From Clostridiales bacterium (GTDB lineage Bacteria > Bacillota > Clostridia > Saccharofermentanales > Saccharofermentanaceae), in NCBI GenBank assembly GCA_017940895.1, contig JAGAXM010000001.1, positions 1 to 62,855 of the forward strand: DNA of 62,855 nucleotides, in the 5' to 3' direction. A program made the translations under genes and the position numbers. The notes below the pieces were generated by a model. The model worked only from the letters and a program-made list of their open reading frames with translations, searched no databases and was not told where the DNA came from. Of the stretch, positions 16,890 through 25,342 are shown piece by piece. Every line of letters begins with the position of its first letter. The stretch's first letter is position 1.

Positions 16890-19247
16890 TTAAGACAGTC
16901 CGCAGAGCGAGCCGATCAGGCGGGCGATGAAAGCCATTACCCATGCGAGAGTGCACTGCCAGATGACGACTGATAATGCCCACTTGCGACCCATTTCGCG
17001 GCGGATGGCAGCGACGGCTGCGACGCAGGGTGTGTAGATCAGTGAGAATACGAGCATCGAGACCGCGGTAAGTGTGCCGAGGGAGGAGACGCTCTCGCCG
17101 AACATGGTCGACATGACGGAGACTACGCTTTCTTTCGCCATGAAGCCGGAGATGAGCGACGTGATGATGCGCCAGTCGCCGAGACCTATCGGTGCCATGA
17201 CGGGCTCAAGGATGCCGGCGATGCTCGCGAGCATGCTGTTCTGCGTGTCGGAAGTCAGGTTGAGACCGAAGTCGAAGTGCGACAGGAACCAGACTACGAT
17301 AGTTGCGATAAGGATGATGGAGAAGGCGCGCTGGATGAAGTCTTTGCTCTTCTCCCACATGAGCTGCGCGACATTACGCACGCCGGGCAGACGGTAGTTC
17401 GGAAGTTCCATTACAAACGGCACTGCCTCGCCCTTGAAGATCGTGTGCTTGAAGCCTGTCGCCGCGACTATTCCCGTCACGATGCCGAGTAGGTAAATAA
17501 GCGTGATCACAAGCCAGCTGTAACGAGGGAAGAAGACGCTTACGAAGAAGCCGTAGATAGGGAGCTTCGCCGTGCACGACATGAAAGGCGTAAGAAGGAT
17601 CGTCATCTTACGGTCGCGGTCGGAAGGGAGCGTTCTTGTGGACATTACTGCGGGTACCGTGCAACCGAAGCCGATGAGCATCGGTACGATACTTCTGCCG
17701 GACAGACCGATCTTACGAAGGAGCTTATCCATAACGAAAGCGACGCGCGCGATATATCCGCTGTCTTCAAGCAGCGAAAGGAAGAAGAACAGCAGGATAA
17801 CGATAGGAAGGAAGCTGACGACAGTTCCGACACCTTCGAAAATACCTTCAAGTATGAGGCTTTGGATCGCTTCGGTGACATTCGCGGCTTCCATGCCTTT
17901 CTGTACGAGGGTGCTCAGGGCTTCGATGCCTTCTGCTATCAGATCCTGGAAGAACGGTCCTATAAGGAAGAATGTCAGATAGAAAACGAGTCCCATGATG
18001 ATGATGAACATCGGAATCGCGGTGAATTTGCCTGTAAGAATGTTGTCGATCTTACGGCTCCTTATGTGTTCGCGGCTCTCGTGAGGCTTGATGACGCACT
18101 CATCGCACAGCTTCTGTATGAAGTCGAATCTCATCTCAGCCATCGCTGCGCTGTGGTCGAGACCTCTCTCGTTCTCCATCTGAATGATTATGTGTTCGAG
18201 CATCTCCTGCTCGTTCTTGTCGAGTTTAAGGATATCTACGAAAGACATGTCGCCTTCGAGAAGTTTCGCTGCCGCGAATCTGAAGGGGATGCCTTCGCGC
18301 TTTCCGTGGTCCTCGATAAGGTGGCTGACCGCATGGAATGCTCTGTGTACTGCGCCGCCGTGATCTTCGGGGTCGCAGTAGTCGTATCTTACGGGGCGCT
18401 CCTGATACTTGGCGATATGGATCGCGTGACGGACTAACTCGTCTACACCTTCGTTCTTGGCAGCGGAGATCGGGACTACAGGAACACCGAGCATAGCCTC
18501 CATTGAGTTAACGTCGACTGTGCCGCCGTTGCCGCGAAGCTCGTCCATCATGTTAAGTGCGACTACCATCGGGACGTTCATCTCGAGGAGCTGCATCGTA
18601 AGATACAGATTACGCTCGATGTTGGTTGCGTCTACGATGTTGATGATAGCCTTGGGCTTCTCGTTCAGTACGAAGTTACGTGATACCATCTCCTCGCTTG
18701 AGAAAGGTGACATCGAGTAGATGCCCGGAAGGTCTGTGATCAGGGTGTTCTCCTGACCTCTGATCTGACCGTCCTTGCGGTCGACCGTAACTCCGGGGAA
18801 GTTACCGACATGCTGGTTGGAGCCTGTGAGCTGATTAAAAAGCGTTGTCTTACCGCAGTTCTGGTTCCCTACCAGCGCGAATGTCAGAAGTGTACCGTCG
18901 GGGAGCGGATCACCGTCACCTTCGCGGTGGAATTTACCTTCCTCACCGAGACCCGGGTGTTCATTGGTCTTACGTCCGGACAGGGTCTTCTTGTTTACCT
19001 GCTTCTCTGATTCTTCGCCCGGCTCGATCTGTTCGATCGTGATCTGCTCTGCTTCTGCAAGTCTTAATGTCAATTCATATCCGTGTATGCGAAGTTCCAT
19101 GGGGTCGCCCAAGGGGGCTAACTTGATCACTGTGACTTCAGCTCCGGGGATCATACCCATATCGAGAAAATGCTGACGCAGAGCGCCTTCTCCGCCGACT
19201 TCCGTTATCCGGGCGGACTGACCGGGGTGTAGGGAATTAAGTTTCAT
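16890..19247 (-). CDS. feoB: FeoA-FeoB fusion ferrous iron transporter
   Basis: This 785-residue protein takes up Fe2+. Residues 1-75 are a FeoA SH3-like domain (GQSARITEVGGEGALRQHFL, LAPLGDPMELRIHGYEL). A polar linker (75-115) leads to the FeoB G domain with G1 GNQNCGKTT, G3 DLPGIYS and G4 NMMD, and then the membrane core with GATE-type segments (CTVPAVMSTRT, FMSCTAKLPIYGF). Separate FeoA and FeoB proteins are more usual, and this window also has separate versions. It follows the DtxR-family regulator by two bases and precedes the Cys-rich peptide, forming one operon. Confidence 0.93.
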   Translation of the reverse strand: MKLNSLHPGQSARITEVGGEGALRQHFLDMGMIPGAEVTVIKLAPLGDPMELRIHGYELTLRLAEAEQITIEQIEPGEESEKQVNKKTLSGRKTNEHPGLGEEGKFHREGDGDPLPDGTLLTFALVGNQNCGKTTLFNQLTGSNQHVGNFPGVTVDRKDGQIRGQENTLITDLPGIYSMSPFSSEEMVSRNFVLNEKPKAIINIVDATNIERNLYLTMQLLEMNVPMVVALNMMDELRGNGGTVDVNSMEAMLGVPVVPISAAKNEGVDELVRHAIHIAKYQERPVRYDYCDPEDHGGAVHRAFHAVSHLIEDHGKREGIPFRFAAAKLLEGDMSFVDILKLDKNEQEMLEHIIIQMENERGLDHSAAMAEMRFDFIQKLCDECVIKPHESREHIRSRKIDNILTGKFTAIPMFIIIMGLVFYLTFFLIGPFFQDLIAEGIEALSTLVQKGMEAANVTEAIQSLILEGIFEGVGTVVSFLPIVILLFFFLSLLEDSGYIARVAFVMDKLLRKIGLSGRSIVPMLIGFGCTVPAVMSTRTLPSDRDRKMTILLTPFMSCTAKLPIYGFFVSVFFPRYSWLVITLIYLLGIVTGIVAATGFKHTIFKGEAVPFVMELPNYRLPGVRNVAQLMWEKSKDFIQRAFSIILIATIVVWFLSHFDFGLNLTSDTQNSMLASIAGILEPVMAPIGLGDWRIITSLISGFMAKESVVSVMSTMFGESVSSLGTLTAVSMLVFSLIYTPCVAAVAAIRREMGRKWALSVVIWQCTLAWVMAFIARLIGSLCGLS

Positions 19248-19249
19248 GA

Positions 19250-19615
19250 TTACTTCTTGTGTTCTGCCTGATGCGCCTTGATCGCATTGAAGGTCTTATC
19301 GCTTATGTAGTGTTCGATGCGGCATGCGTCTTCGGAGGCTGTCTTCTCGTCTACGCCGATGCTCATGAGCATCTCCGTAAGTACTACGTGACGCTCGTAG
19401 ATCTTCTTGGCCTTGGCAGATCCTTTACGTGTGAGCTTGAGTGAGCCGTCTGCCTCTACTTTGACAAGGTCTTCCTCCTTGAGAATGCCGAGTGCACGGC
19501 TGACGGAGGGCTTGCTGAAGCCCATGTGATTGCCTACATCTATTGCACGAACGTTAGGATTTTCCTTGGAAAGGACATAAATGGTCTCAAGATACATCTC
19601 ACCGGATTCCTGCAT
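19250..19615 (-). CDS. DtxR/MntR-family metal-dependent repressor
   Basis: This 121-residue regulator has an N-terminal winged helix (SGEMYLETIYVLSKE, then AIDVGNHMGFSKPSVSRALGILKEEDLV) and a metal-binding dimerisation domain. The likely ligands are in HVVLTEMLMSIGVDEKTASEDACRIEHYIS. It lacks a C-terminal SH3 domain, so it belongs to the short MntR/IdeR-like forms. The start at 19615 has a GGGAGA site. Its position at the head of the FeoAB operon, next to promoters with GTTAGC-N4-GCTAAC boxes, makes it the prime candidate regulator of those boxes. Whether it senses Fe2+ or Mn2+ cannot be read from the sequence. Confidence 0.88.
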   Translation of the reverse strand: MQESGEMYLETIYVLSKENPNVRAIDVGNHMGFSKPSVSRALGILKEEDLVKVEADGSLKLTRKGSAKAKKIYERHVVLTEMLMSIGVDEKTASEDACRIEHYISDKTFNAIKAHQAEHKK

Positions 19616-19649
19616 AAGTTCGTCTCCCTTATTAATAATTATTATAAGG

Positions 19650-19665
19650 GTTAGCATATCACAAC
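19650..19665 (-). promoter_or_regulatory. Degenerate DtxR-type half box before the regulator gene
   Basis: GTTAGCATATCACAAC keeps only the left half of the consensus. A TATAAT lies between it and the start on the reverse strand. It may give weak autoregulation. Confidence 0.4.
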
Positions 19666-19695
19666 AGGTCAGTAAGCGCTATATAAAAATATCTA

Positions 19696-19781
19696 TTGAC
19701 AAGTTAGCGGGCGGTAACTATAATGTGCGCGGTTAGCCTCGTCTAACTATAAAATATAAATACGAGTTAGCGCACGCTAAC
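19696..19781 (+). promoter_or_regulatory. Promoter with three DtxR-type boxes before feoA-feoA-feoB
   Basis: TTGACA at 19696-19701 and TATAAT at 19719-19724 are 17 bases apart, a consensus promoter. Box 1 (GTTAGCGGGCGGTAAC, 19703-19718) fills the spacer, box 2 (GTTAGCCTCGTCTAAC, 19732-19747) covers the start of transcription, and box 3 (GTTAGCGCACGCTAAC, 19766-19781) is in the leader. This is the most heavily operated promoter in the window, consistent with tight metal repression of the main ferrous iron importer. Confidence 0.85.
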
Positions 19782-19795
19782 GGAACGGAGATACA

Positions 19796-20008
19796 ATGAT
19801 GCCGCTTAATCTCGCAGATATCGGACAGCCTCAGATCATTAAGAAGATCGGCGGAAGCCCTGATGTAAAGAAGCATCTCGAGGACATGGGATTCAATGTC
19901 GGGGGAGAGATCAGCATCGTTAACATGTTGAACGGCAACCTTATCGTCAAGGTCAAGGAGAGCCGTGTAGCGGTAAGCGAAGAGCTTGCCAGAAAGATCA
20001 TGATCTGA
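19796..20008 (+). CDS. feoA: FeoA-domain protein
   Basis: This 70-residue SH3-like FeoA protein (PLNLADIGQPQIIKKIGG, KKHLEDMGFNVGGEISIV) assists FeoB. It is the first of two consecutive FeoA genes; the second is more canonical. The start has two successive ATG codons with GGAG upstream. Transcription is driven by the three-box promoter directly upstream. Confidence 0.9.
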   Translation: MMPLNLADIGQPQIIKKIGGSPDVKKHLEDMGFNVGGEISIVNMLNGNLIVKVKESRVAVSEELARKIMI

Positions 20009-20026
20009 AAAACAGGAGGGAAATAA

Positions 20027-20248
20027 ATGAAAACACTGAAGGACGTAAAGATCGGTCAGACCGTTAAGGTCGTCAAGCTTCACGGTGAAGGTGCAGTTAA
20101 GCGCCGCATCATGGACATGGGCATCACCAAGGGCACATCGGTATATGTGCGCAAGGTAGCTCCTCTGGGAGACCCGGTCGAAGTAACGGTAAGAAACTAT
20201 GAGCTTTCGCTTCGTAAGGCTGATGCCGAGATGATCGAAGTCGAGTAA
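20027..20248 (+). CDS. feoA: FeoA-domain protein, second copy
   Basis: This 73-residue canonical FeoA (KTLKDVKIGQTVKVVKLHG, GAVKRRIMDMGI, VAPLGDPVEVTVRNYELSLR) has an AGGAGGG site before the ATG. Two FeoA proteins ahead of one FeoB may interact with each other and with the transporter's cytoplasmic domain. It lies between feoA-1 and feoB in the same operon. Confidence 0.92.
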   Translation: MKTLKDVKIGQTVKVVKLHGEGAVKRRIMDMGITKGTSVYVRKVAPLGDPVEVTVRNYELSLRKADAEMIEVE

Positions 20249-20269
20249 TGAAGGAAAGGAATTGGAGTA

Positions 20270-22666
20270 ATGAGTACAGTAATAGCCTTAGCAGGTAACC
20301 CGAACAGCGGTAAGACGACCCTGTTCAATGCGCTGACCGGTTCCAACCAGTTCGTAGGTAACTGGCCCGGTGTAACGGTAGAGAAGAAGGAAGGTAAGCT
20401 TAAGAAGCACGAAGATGTAACCATCACAGACCTTCCGGGTATCTATTCACTTTCCCCTTATACACTCGAGGAAGTTGTAGCAAGAAACTACCTCATCAAC
20501 GAGCGTCCCGATGCGATCCTTAACATCATCGACGGTACGAACCTCGAGAGAAACCTTTACCTGACAACACAGTTGACCGAGCTCGGCATCCCTGTTGTAG
20601 TTGCAGTCAACATGATGGATATCGTGGAGAAGAACGGCGACAAGATCAATACAGAAGAACTTTCAAGACAGTTAGGCTGCAAGGTAGTTAACATTTCTGC
20701 GCTTAAGGGCGACGGCGTTATCTCTGCTGCAGAGGCTGCCATCGAAGCTGCGAAGAACGGCAAGACGGTTCCTATGCATACATTCTCAGGTCCCGTAGAG
20801 CATGCGATCGCTCATATCGAGGAAGCTACAGTTCACGGACTTCCTGAAGAGAGACAGAGATGGTATGCGATAAAGATCTTCGAGAGAGATGATAAGGTTC
20901 TTGAGCAGCTTAATATCGATCCTTCCACAATGCAGCACATCGAGCATGACATCGCTGCAGCCGAGAAGGAGCTCGATGACGATGCAGAGAGTATCATCAC
21001 AAACGAGCGTTATATCTATATCGCAGAGGTTATCAAGTCATGCTACAAGAAGAAAAATGTCGGCGGACTTACAACATCTGATAAGATCGATAAGATCGTA
21101 ACCAACAGATGGCTCGGTCTTCCTATCTTCGCAGTAATCATGTTCCTTGTTTACTGGATCGCGATGGTAGGCGTCGGTGCTGCCGCAACAGACTTTACTA
21201 ATGACTGTATCTTCGGTGACGGATTCCACCTTTTCGGCATGGACGGCGGATATGCTGACATCGCAGACGAGTATGCGGGTGCGTCCGCTATCGTTGACGG
21301 CTACGATGCTTATGTAGAGGAGAACGGTGAGGCTCCCGTAGCTGAGTTCACATATGAAGTAGAAGACGAGGAGACTCTCGAGATAACAGAAGAGACTGCA
21401 ACAATCGCAGAGTATGAGGAGGCTGCTGCTTTCCTCGATGAGATCGGCGACGAGCCTGATCCTGCAGATTACGGCACTTGGATCCCGAGTATCCCTGCAC
21501 TCGTAGAGAGCGGTCTTGATAAGGCAAACGCTTCCGACTGGCTCAAGGGTCTTATTCTTGACGGTATCGTAGCAGGCGTCGGCGCAGTTCTGGGCTTCGT
21601 TCCCCAGATGCTCGTACTCTTCCTGATGCTCGCCTTCCTCGAGGCTTGCGGTTACATGGCTCGTATCGCATTCGTACTTGACCGTATCTTCAGAAAGTTC
21701 GGTCTTTCCGGTAAGTCCTTCATCCCTATGCTCGTAGGCGTCGGCTGCGGCGTTCCGGGTATCATGGCGAGCCGTACTATCGAGAATGAGCGCGACAGAA
21801 GAATGACTATCATGACAACAACATTCATTCCCTGCGGCGCTAAGCTTCCTTTCATCGGAATGGTCGTAGGTGCGATCTTCGGCGGCAATGCTTGGATCTC
21901 CGCTTCCGCTTACTTCATCGGTATGGCAGCGATCATCATCTCCGGTATCATGCTTAAGAAGACAAAGATGTTCTCCGGTCAGCCTGCTCCTTTCGTAATG
22001 GAGCTTCCTGCTTACCACATGCCTACTCTCGGCAACGTACTGAGATCGATGTGGGAGCGCGGCTGGTCCTTCATTAAGAAGGCCGGTACGATCATCCTTC
22101 TCTCAACTATCGTTGTATGGTTCACATCATTCTTCGGCTTCACTGACGACGGCTTCCGTATGCTTTCCGAGGACGAGCTCGATCTTTCCCTGCTCGCTAC
22201 TATCGGTAACGCCATCGCATGGATCTTCATTCCTCTGGGCTGGGGGAACTGGCAGGCAACTGTCGCATCCATCACAGGTCTTGTTGCTAAGGAGAATATC
22301 GTAGGTACTATGGGTATCCTCTACGGCGGCGGAGAGCTTACTGCATGGCAGACACTTGCTCAGAACTTCAACGGTGTAACAGGTATGTCCTTCCTCGTAT
22401 TCAATCTCCTCTGCGCACCCTGCTTTGCTGCTATAGGTGCCATCAAGCGTGAGATGAATAACGCTAAGTGGACATGGTTCGCGATCGCTTATCAGTGCGG
22501 ATTCGCTTATGTGATCTCTCTCATGATCAACCAGTTCGGCGGTCTGTTCACAGGTGACGTAAATGTTATCGGTCTGATCTTCGCAGTAGCGGCGCTCGGA
22601 TTCATTATCTACATGCTGTTCATTAAGAAATACAAGGAAGCTGATAAGCTTACCAAGGTTTCTTAA
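20270..22666 (+). CDS. feoB: FeoB ferrous iron transporter with acidic loop insertion
   Basis: This 798-residue Fe2+ transporter has G1 GNPNSGKTT, G3 DLPGIYS and G4 NMMD, then membrane segments including GCGVPGIMASRT and TTFIPCGAKLPFIG. Residues about 308-422, between the first and second membrane helices, form an insertion very rich in Glu and Asp (for example EVEDEETLEITEETATIAEY). I do not see it in the other two FeoB proteins of the window. It would face outside and could gather cations. The gene is third in the feoA-feoA-feoB operon and is followed by a Cys-rich peptide. Confidence 0.93.
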   Translation: MSTVIALAGNPNSGKTTLFNALTGSNQFVGNWPGVTVEKKEGKLKKHEDVTITDLPGIYSLSPYTLEEVVARNYLINERPDAILNIIDGTNLERNLYLTTQLTELGIPVVVAVNMMDIVEKNGDKINTEELSRQLGCKVVNISALKGDGVISAAEAAIEAAKNGKTVPMHTFSGPVEHAIAHIEEATVHGLPEERQRWYAIKIFERDDKVLEQLNIDPSTMQHIEHDIAAAEKELDDDAESIITNERYIYIAEVIKSCYKKKNVGGLTTSDKIDKIVTNRWLGLPIFAVIMFLVYWIAMVGVGAAATDFTNDCIFGDGFHLFGMDGGYADIADEYAGASAIVDGYDAYVEENGEAPVAEFTYEVEDEETLEITEETATIAEYEEAAAFLDEIGDEPDPADYGTWIPSIPALVESGLDKANASDWLKGLILDGIVAGVGAVLGFVPQMLVLFLMLAFLEACGYMARIAFVLDRIFRKFGLSGKSFIPMLVGVGCGVPGIMASRTIENERDRRMTIMTTTFIPCGAKLPFIGMVVGAIFGGNAWISASAYFIGMAAIIISGIMLKKTKMFSGQPAPFVMELPAYHMPTLGNVLRSMWERGWSFIKKAGTIILLSTIVVWFTSFFGFTDDGFRMLSEDELDLSLLATIGNAIAWIFIPLGWGNWQATVASITGLVAKENIVGTMGILYGGGELTAWQTLAQNFNGVTGMSFLVFNLLCAPCFAAIGAIKREMNNAKWTWFAIAYQCGFAYVISLMINQFGGLFTGDVNVIGLIFAVAALGFIIYMLFIKKYKEADKLTKVS

Positions 22667-22684
22667 ATCACAGGTTTTACTACT

Positions 22685-22885
22685 ATGGTGCAGTGGCTGG
22701 CAGACAATCTCGGCAACCTAATAATCTCTCTTGTTCTCATAGCCGTTGTCGCAGGGATCATACGAGGTATAATCAAAGACAAGCGTCAGGGGAAATCGTC
22801 CTGCGGCTGTAACTGCGGTCACTGTGCCATGGCCGGTACCTGTCACTATAAAGCTGGTAAAAATGGATCAACAAAAGCAACTTAG
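22685..22885 (+). CDS. FeoB-associated Cys-rich membrane peptide
   Basis: This 66-residue peptide has one transmembrane helix (IISLVLIAVVAGIIRGII) followed by a Cys-rich segment, CGCNCGHCAMAGTC. It is the same family as the peptide at 16731-16883. It follows feoB by 18 bases and overlaps the next gene by 23 bases. A role in handing over iron at the inner side of FeoB is proposed for the family. Confidence 0.82.
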   Translation: MVQWLADNLGNLIISLVLIAVVAGIIRGIIKDKRQGKSSCGCNCGHCAMAGTCHYKAGKNGSTKAT

Positions 22886-23444
22886 AAAATGGCTTATATC
22901 TGAATTAGGCATGTCTTCTTCTGAGCGGATATTCTCTGCTCAGGAGAAGATTTTTCATGAATGCGTTTCTTCTCTTACGGGCAAGACCCCGAATCAGATG
23001 AAGACTCTGACGGGAACGATACTCCCGAGGGTGGCGCTGTATAAGGCTTTTCAAGATGATGCTGAATATGCGCCGCGTGCGTATGATCTTGTTCGTAAAT
23101 ACATGATCGAAGTCATAGGCCGTCAGAAGCATCAGAGTACTGCTTTCCTGGATAAGATCCCGGGCTTCTATAAGATCTACAGCAGGACTTTCCTTAAGAT
23201 CATGAGAACTACGGATCTTCAGGTCAGCACGCAGTATGAAGGCAAGGACTACTACGACATCACCATCACTGACTGCCTGTGGCATAACGCATGCGTCGAG
23301 TTCGGTTGTCCTGAACTGTGCGTGTGCTTCTGCGAGGTGGATGATATTACTTACGGCGGTCTGAAGCACTTGGGCTTTACGCGCACGAAGACCCTCGGCA
23401 CCGGCGGCGACTGCTGCGATTTCCACTTCTTCCGCAAGTCCTGA
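22863..23444 (+). CDS. ATC hydrolase-family protein in the feo operon
   Basis: This 193-residue protein belongs to the L-2-amino-thiazoline-4-carboxylate hydrolase family. The signature is visible at the C terminus: CPELCVCFCEVDD, then TRTKTLGTGGDCCDFHFF. In Pseudomonas the founding enzyme opens a thiazoline ring on the way to cysteine, but most clostridial members are uncharacterised. The ATG at 22863 overlaps the end of the Cys-rich peptide gene, so it is translated with the iron-uptake operon. Two more family members, at 40327 and 54125, also lie next to metal boxes. Confidence 0.8.
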   Translation: MDQQKQLRKWLISELGMSSSERIFSAQEKIFHECVSSLTGKTPNQMKTLTGTILPRVALYKAFQDDAEYAPRAYDLVRKYMIEVIGRQKHQSTAFLDKIPGFYKIYSRTFLKIMRTTDLQVSTQYEGKDYYDITITDCLWHNACVEFGCPELCVCFCEVDDITYGGLKHLGFTRTKTLGTGGDCCDFHFFRKS

Positions 23445-23452
23445 TAAGGAAA

Positions 23453-23485
23453 ATAGTGAAAAAATAGTGAAAAAATAGTGAAAAA
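23453..23485 (+). repeat. Three 11-bp A-tract repeats before the Fic gene
   Basis: ATAGTGAAAAA occurs three times head to tail with a period of exactly 11 bases. Helically phased A-tracts bend DNA, so this may shape the promoter of the Fic gene. Confidence 0.7.
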
Positions 23486-23526
23486 ACAGAGCGCGGAGAT
23501 TATAATATAGATGAGGGAAATCTATT

Positions 23527-24624
23527 ATGATCAGAAGCGTTCTTACTAATGAAATCGTAAAATATATCACTGAAATCGATAAGAACAGATATCAGGTCTC
23601 GTCAGTAAAACTATCAAGATCTGTGGCTAATAAGCTGCGCAAGAATTCGAAGAAGAAGAGCTCTTATGCTTCTAATAAGATCGAAGGCAACCCCTTGTCG
23701 GAGCAGCAGGTCGATGAAGTAATCGAGCGCGACGAGCATAAGCATTTCCTTAAGCCTGAGCAGGAAGTGCGTAATTACTTTCTTGCACTTGAGTATCTGG
23801 AAGAAAAAGCGAAATCAAAAGAGAAACTATCTAAGAAACTGATACTCGCTGTACAGAAGCTTGTCGAAAAGGGGGCATCAAAAGAAAAGATAGGACTCAG
23901 AGGTCCTATGCCGCCTGGTGTTCTGTTTGCTGTTTATGATTCACAGACTGGCAATCCGGAATATATACCGCCTGAGTATAGTGATATCCCCGGTCTTCTT
24001 GACGAATTGATCGAGTATGTAAATACTACTGACGATCATCCGCTGCTCGTTGCCGCTATTGTTCATTATCAATTGGTAACGATACATCCTTTCGAAGACG
24101 GTAACGGAAGAACCGCGAGACTTATATCCGGATACATACTTGATATAAATGGCTATGGCTTTAACGGTATCGGATCTTTGGAAGAGTATTTTGCTTACGA
24201 TATCAACGAATACTACAACTCGATCCAGATGGGATTGCCGGTTCTTTATTATTCGGGAAGAAATGATCCGCCTCATCCTGAGATATGGATCAATTATTTC
24301 CTGCGTATGGTTCTTCTGTATTCCGGCAGAGTGTGCGAATTATCGGAAAGCTCGAATGGAGAAGATATCGAAGGTAGTATCTCTTATCTTAAAACGAAAG
24401 AGAAGGAGTTGCTGCTTCATCTGATCAACAAACATAAAATAGAGTTTACGCCGATCGAGATAAGCCGTGAGACAGGCATTTCCAACAGGACTCTTATTAA
24501 CAGACTGTCTGTCCTCGCCAAAAACGGCTTCGTAGAGCCGATATTGGTAAATCAGAGAGTAAGATCTTACAAACTCAGTGAGTTTGCTTTAGATAACGTG
24601 TCTGCCATCAAAAAGTTGATTTGA
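23527..24624 (+). CDS. Fic-domain protein with N-terminal inhibitory motif
   Basis: This 365-residue protein carries the Fic catalytic loop HPFEDGNGRTAR near residue 190; the His and the phosphate-binding loop are intact. An inhibitory helix motif of the S-x-x-x-E-G type (SNKIEGN, near residue 53) lies N-terminal, making it a class II Fic that silences itself. A C-terminal winged helix (EISRETGISNRTLINRLSVL) suggests DNA binding. Fic proteins usually transfer AMP to target proteins. The start has a GAGGGA site and sits just after the A-tract repeats. It separates two feo operons and carries no metal box of its own. Confidence 0.9.
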   Translation: MIRSVLTNEIVKYITEIDKNRYQVSSVKLSRSVANKLRKNSKKKSSYASNKIEGNPLSEQQVDEVIERDEHKHFLKPEQEVRNYFLALEYLEEKAKSKEKLSKKLILAVQKLVEKGASKEKIGLRGPMPPGVLFAVYDSQTGNPEYIPPEYSDIPGLLDELIEYVNTTDDHPLLVAAIVHYQLVTIHPFEDGNGRTARLISGYILDINGYGFNGIGSLEEYFAYDINEYYNSIQMGLPVLYYSGRNDPPHPEIWINYFLRMVLLYSGRVCELSESSNGEDIEGSISYLKTKEKELLLHLINKHKIEFTPIEISRETGISNRTLINRLSVLAKNGFVEPILVNQRVRSYKLSEFALDNVSAIKKLI

Positions 24625-24657
24625 AGCAAGAACGATATTTGTTTATTCTTCATAACG

Positions 24658-24718
24658 GTTAGTTATTGCTAACTTTCGGGTGATGATATATAATCGCACG
24701 CGGTTAGGCACGACTAAC
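24658..24718 (+). promoter_or_regulatory. Promoter with two DtxR-type boxes before HMA-feoA-feoB
   Basis: GTTAGTTATTGCTAAC (24658-24673) overlaps a -35 like TTGCTA (24666-24671). TATAAT follows at 24689-24694, 17 bases on. GTTAGGCACGACTAAC (24703-24718) covers the transcription start. Confidence 0.82.
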
Positions 24719-24742
24719 TTCGGTTGATTTAAAGAGGTCATT

Positions 24743-25114
24743 ATGGGCAATATCGTTATCTACATTATTCTGGCTATCGTTATCGGCGGTGCCATTTGGG
24801 GCACCGTAAGAAGGATAAGACACGGATCTTCCTGCTGCGGTGAGCATGATCCTGCGCCTAAGAAAGTTAAGGTCTCCGATACCAACAAAAGTCACTACTA
24901 CTACATATATGAATTAAGCGTCGACGGCATGCACTGCGCGAACTGCGCAAGGCGCATCGAGAATGCATTTAACAGGAACGACGGATTATGGGCACGCACC
25001 GATATAAGTCAGAAGCGTGTTGAGTTAAGGAGCAAGCGGGAATTATCGGAAGATCAGTGCAGATCGATAGTTACCGAAGCAGGATACACATTAATCAATA
25101 TGAGGAGGCTTTAA
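24743..25114 (+). CDS. Membrane-anchored heavy-metal-associated (HMA) protein
   Basis: This 123-residue protein joins an N-terminal transmembrane helix (IVIYIILAIVIGGAIWG) and a short CC motif, like the FeoB-associated peptides, to a C-terminal HMA fold with the metal site GMHCANCARRIENAF. HMA domains normally bind Cu+ or other soft metals, so its place at the head of a feoA-feoB operon is unusual. The stop overlaps the feoA start (TAATG). A double metal box controls it. Confidence 0.82.
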   Translation: MGNIVIYIILAIVIGGAIWGTVRRIRHGSSCCGEHDPAPKKVKVSDTNKSHYYYIYELSVDGMHCANCARRIENAFNRNDGLWARTDISQKRVELRSKRELSEDQCRSIVTEAGYTLINMRRL

Positions 25115-25341
25115 TGAAGAAGCTGGCGCAAATGAAGCAGGGGCAGACCGGCGTCGTTACTGCGATCAACGGTGATGCCCGTTACATGAGCAGGATCACC
25201 TCGATCGGGATCACTCCGGGATGCACTATAAGCATCGTGAAGAACGACAAGAACAGACCTGTCATCGTCTACACAAGAGACACGATGATCGCTCTTAACG
25301 AGAAGGAATGTAACAACATCGAAGTTCAGGAGGGATCTTAA
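25114..25341 (+). CDS. feoA: FeoA-domain protein, third copy
   Basis: This 75-residue FeoA protein (KKLAQMKQGQTGVVTAINGD, RYMSRITSIGITPGCTISIV) starts at 25114, sharing a base with the HMA stop and preceded by GGAGG. It is one base away from the feoB gene that follows. Its divergence from the other FeoA copies suggests a dedicated partner for the third FeoB. Confidence 0.9.
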   Translation: MKKLAQMKQGQTGVVTAINGDARYMSRITSIGITPGCTISIVKNDKNRPVIVYTRDTMIALNEKECNNIEVQEGS

Positions 25342-25342
25342 T

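Noticed and set aside
21038..22018. Reverse open frame of 326 codons
   Set aside because: It is antisense to feoB-2, whose membrane motifs are unmistakable; the composition is not protein-like.
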